Of a stretch of 64,000 bases of DNA, positions 62,671 through 64,000 are shown piece by piece. The number at the start of each line of letters is the position of its first letter. Positions within the stretch are counted from its first letter, which is position 1. Under the pieces are notes generated by a model. That model made no database searches. It saw nothing but the letters and a program-made list of their open reading frames with translations, and was not told where the DNA came from. The position numbers and the translations under genes were made by a program. Origin of the DNA: Acidibrevibacterium fodinaquatile (lineage in GTDB: Bacteria; Pseudomonadota; Alphaproteobacteria; Acetobacterales; Acetobacteraceae); the NCBI RefSeq assembly GCF_003352165.1, contig NZ_CP029176.1, positions 3,417,501-3,481,500 of the forward strand, given 5' to 3'.

Positions 62671-64000
62671 GGGTGGCGTAATCTCCGGGTGAGTTCAACC
62701 ACCAGACTCGGCGTTGTCGCGCCGATGGAGATCACGCCATGGAGAAGAATAGCACGGGAACGCCGGAAGCCAGCCTTTTTGATGGAGAGGGCTGGTTCGA
62801 CGCGATTGAGGCGGGGGTGCGGGATCGGATCCGCGGGTTCATCGAGAACATGCTGGAGGAGGAGCTGACGACGGCGCTGGGGCGGGAGCGATATCGCCGT
62901 GGTGGCGAGGCAACAGGATATCGCCATGGTGTCCGTCATCGGCAAATCCTCGGCTCGTTCGGCCCGCTCGAGATTACGGTGCCGCGGGGGCGGATGCCGA
63001 AGCCCGGGGGTGGAACGGCGGAATGGCAAAGTGCCACGCTGCCTCGTTATGCCCGGATGACGAAGCAGGTGGAGGCGTTGATTGCGGCGACCTATCTCGC
63101 CGGCACGAACACGCGGCGGGTAAGGCGGGCATTGGGGGCGTTGTTCAAGGGGGCAGTGGGCAAGGACGTGGTCAGCCGCACGTGGAGAAAGGTCAAGGCG
63201 GACTGGGACGGCTGGAACCGGCGGAGCCTGGCCGACGAGGATACCGTCAGGCTGATCCTCGACGGCACGGTGGTGAAGGTCCGGCTCGACCGGAAAGCGA
63301 CCAACATCTCGCTGCTGGTCGTTCTCGGCGTCCGCCGCGACGGGCAGAAGGTTTTGCTGGCGGTGAAGAACATGGGTGGCGAGAGCGAGGCCGCCTGGCG
63401 GGCGGTGCTCGATGACCTGATCGCGCGGGGTCTGCGGACGCCGGACCTGTTGCTGATCGATGGCGGTGCCGGCCTCGAACGCGCCCTGGCCAGCCTTTGG
63501 CCCGAGGTGCCGACCCAGCGCTGCACAGTCCACAAGCATCGAAATCTGCTCGCGCACGCTCCCGAGGCGCTGCACGAGGAGATCACGGCCGACTACAACG
63601 ACATGATCTACGCCGATACCAGCGCCGAGGTGATGCGCCGGCGCCGGCTGTTCCTGGCCAAATGGCGCCTGAAATGCCGCGGTGTCGCCGACAGCCTTGA
63701 GGAAGCCGGCGATCGGCTGTTCACCTTCACCCGATTGCCCAAAAGCCAGTGGAAATCGGCAAGAACGACGAATGCGATCGAACGCCTGCACGAGGAGTTC
63801 AAGCGCCGGATCAAAACCCAGACCGTCCTGCCTTCGGCAGAGACCGCGGCGATGCTGTTCTGGTCATTGCTCGCATCCGGGCAGGTCACCATGCGCAAAG
63901 TCGACGGGTGGCAGAGCCTCGGAGAGCCACCCGCCTCAATGCCTCTTGATCTCGTCGCCTGACCTCGTCATGCTCCCCAAACCGGAGACGCCGCCAAAGG
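62671..64000 (+). mobile_element. IS256-family insertion sequence (right tip at or beyond window end)
   Basis: Left inverted repeat TGGCGTAATCTCCGG (62674-62688) matches the reverse of CCGGAGACGCCGCCA (63982-63996) at 12 of 15 bases. These flank one transposase gene. The left tip is probably at 62671 or a base or two beside it. It lies 5 bp from the end of the IS1111-type copy. The right target repeat is outside the window. Confidence 0.85.
62739..63962 (+). CDS. IS256-family (Mutator-like) transposase
   Basis: 407 aa, intact. The N-terminal region FIENMLEEELTTALGRERYRR and RHRQILGSFGPLEITVPRGR are typical. The DDE core shows Asp in LILDGTVVKVRLDRK, Asp in LLLIDGGAGLERALASLWP and Glu in NAIERLHEEFKRR. 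CTVHKHRNLL is the conserved C...H motif of the family. The ORF starts 68 bp inside the left end. Confidence 0.95.
   Translation: MEKNSTGTPEASLFDGEGWFDAIEAGVRDRIRGFIENMLEEELTTALGRERYRRGGEATGYRHGVRHRQILGSFGPLEITVPRGRMPKPGGGTAEWQSATLPRYARMTKQVEALIAATYLAGTNTRRVRRALGALFKGAVGKDVVSRTWRKVKADWDGWNRRSLADEDTVRLILDGTVVKVRLDRKATNISLLVVLGVRRDGQKVLLAVKNMGGESEAAWRAVLDDLIARGLRTPDLLLIDGGAGLERALASLWPEVPTQRCTVHKHRNLLAHAPEALHEEITADYNDMIYADTSAEVMRRRRLFLAKWRLKCRGVADSLEEAGDRLFTFTRLPKSQWKSARTTNAIERLHEEFKRRIKTQTVLPSAETAAMLFWSLLASGQVTMRKVDGWQSLGEPPASMPLDLVA

Overview
The window is GC-rich alphaproteobacterial chromosome, most likely from the Acetobacteraceae (Rhodospirillales). Pointers are the three-subunit transhydrogenase of the Rhodospirillum type, OprB porins in tandem, an epmB-efp pair, the repeat-bearing family 2 glycosyltransferase, and a family of AT-rich intergenic palindromes that stand out from the GC-rich background. 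The family assignment is inference; no rRNA or marker phylogeny is available here.

Layout. 1-2.4 kb: end of a branched-chain amide/amino acid ABC transporter (substrate-binding protein, livF, livG; reverse strand). 2.5-8.1 kb: MaoC hydratase and CitE-like lyase, radA, and a large glycosyltransferase whose 5' end may be frameshifted. 8.1-10.3 kb: trmJ-cysS. 10.4-15.5 kb: three tandem OprB-type porins of identical length (496 aa), each with its own terminator. 15.7-19.7 kb: epmB, efp, inositol monophosphatase, MHS-type transporter. 19.7-23.3 kb: paaABCDE (phenylacetyl-CoA epoxidase). 23.6-26.5 kb: class III CoA-transferase and Baeyer-Villiger monooxygenase. 26.5-29 kb: secreted HNH-like protein and a GH42-like glycosidase whose signal peptide is encoded by a repeat. 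29-32 kb: pntAA-pntAB-pntB. 33.2 kb: a PEP-CTERM protein. 33.9-36.4 kb: paaG-paaI-paaK, the second phenylacetate cluster. 36.5-46 kb: lipoprotein, TusA-like, deacetylase-like, GNAT, nitrilase-like, lpxB, Gfo/Idh, secDF and an unknown protein. 46.2-51.7 kb: FAD/Fe-S oxidoreductase, DegP-type protease, mazG. 51.7-54.9 kb: marR-emrA-emrB efflux operon with a visible promoter/operator. 55-58.8 kb: a 47-aa lipoprotein, SDR, acyl-CoA ligase, methyltransferase and DUF2892 protein. 58.97 kb: tRNA-Ser(CGA).

The accessory part starts just after the tRNA. It is a nest of mobile elements: the C-terminal remnant of a large serine recombinase is cut by an IS110/IS1111-type insertion sequence, which has itself been hit by copies of the same element. 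The result is a 121-bp fragment, two exact-spaced 579-bp fragments and one full 1371-bp copy in a row, all sharing the same left end. An IS256-family element follows and runs to the window edge. The junctions define the element ends, the subterminal inverted repeats and a probable AA core. They also show that the 3' noncoding segment, the expected locus of the guide (bridge/seek) RNA of IS1111-type elements, is present three times complete and once in part.

Metabolically, the two paa clusters together cover activation of phenylacetate (PaaK), epoxidation (PaaABCDE), isomerisation (PaaG) and thioesterase rescue (PaaI). Ring hydrolysis and beta-oxidation genes (paaZ, paaF, paaH, paaJ) are not in the window. 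CoA-transferase, CoA ligase, SDR, MaoC and CitE-like genes fit an organism that uses organic and aromatic acids.
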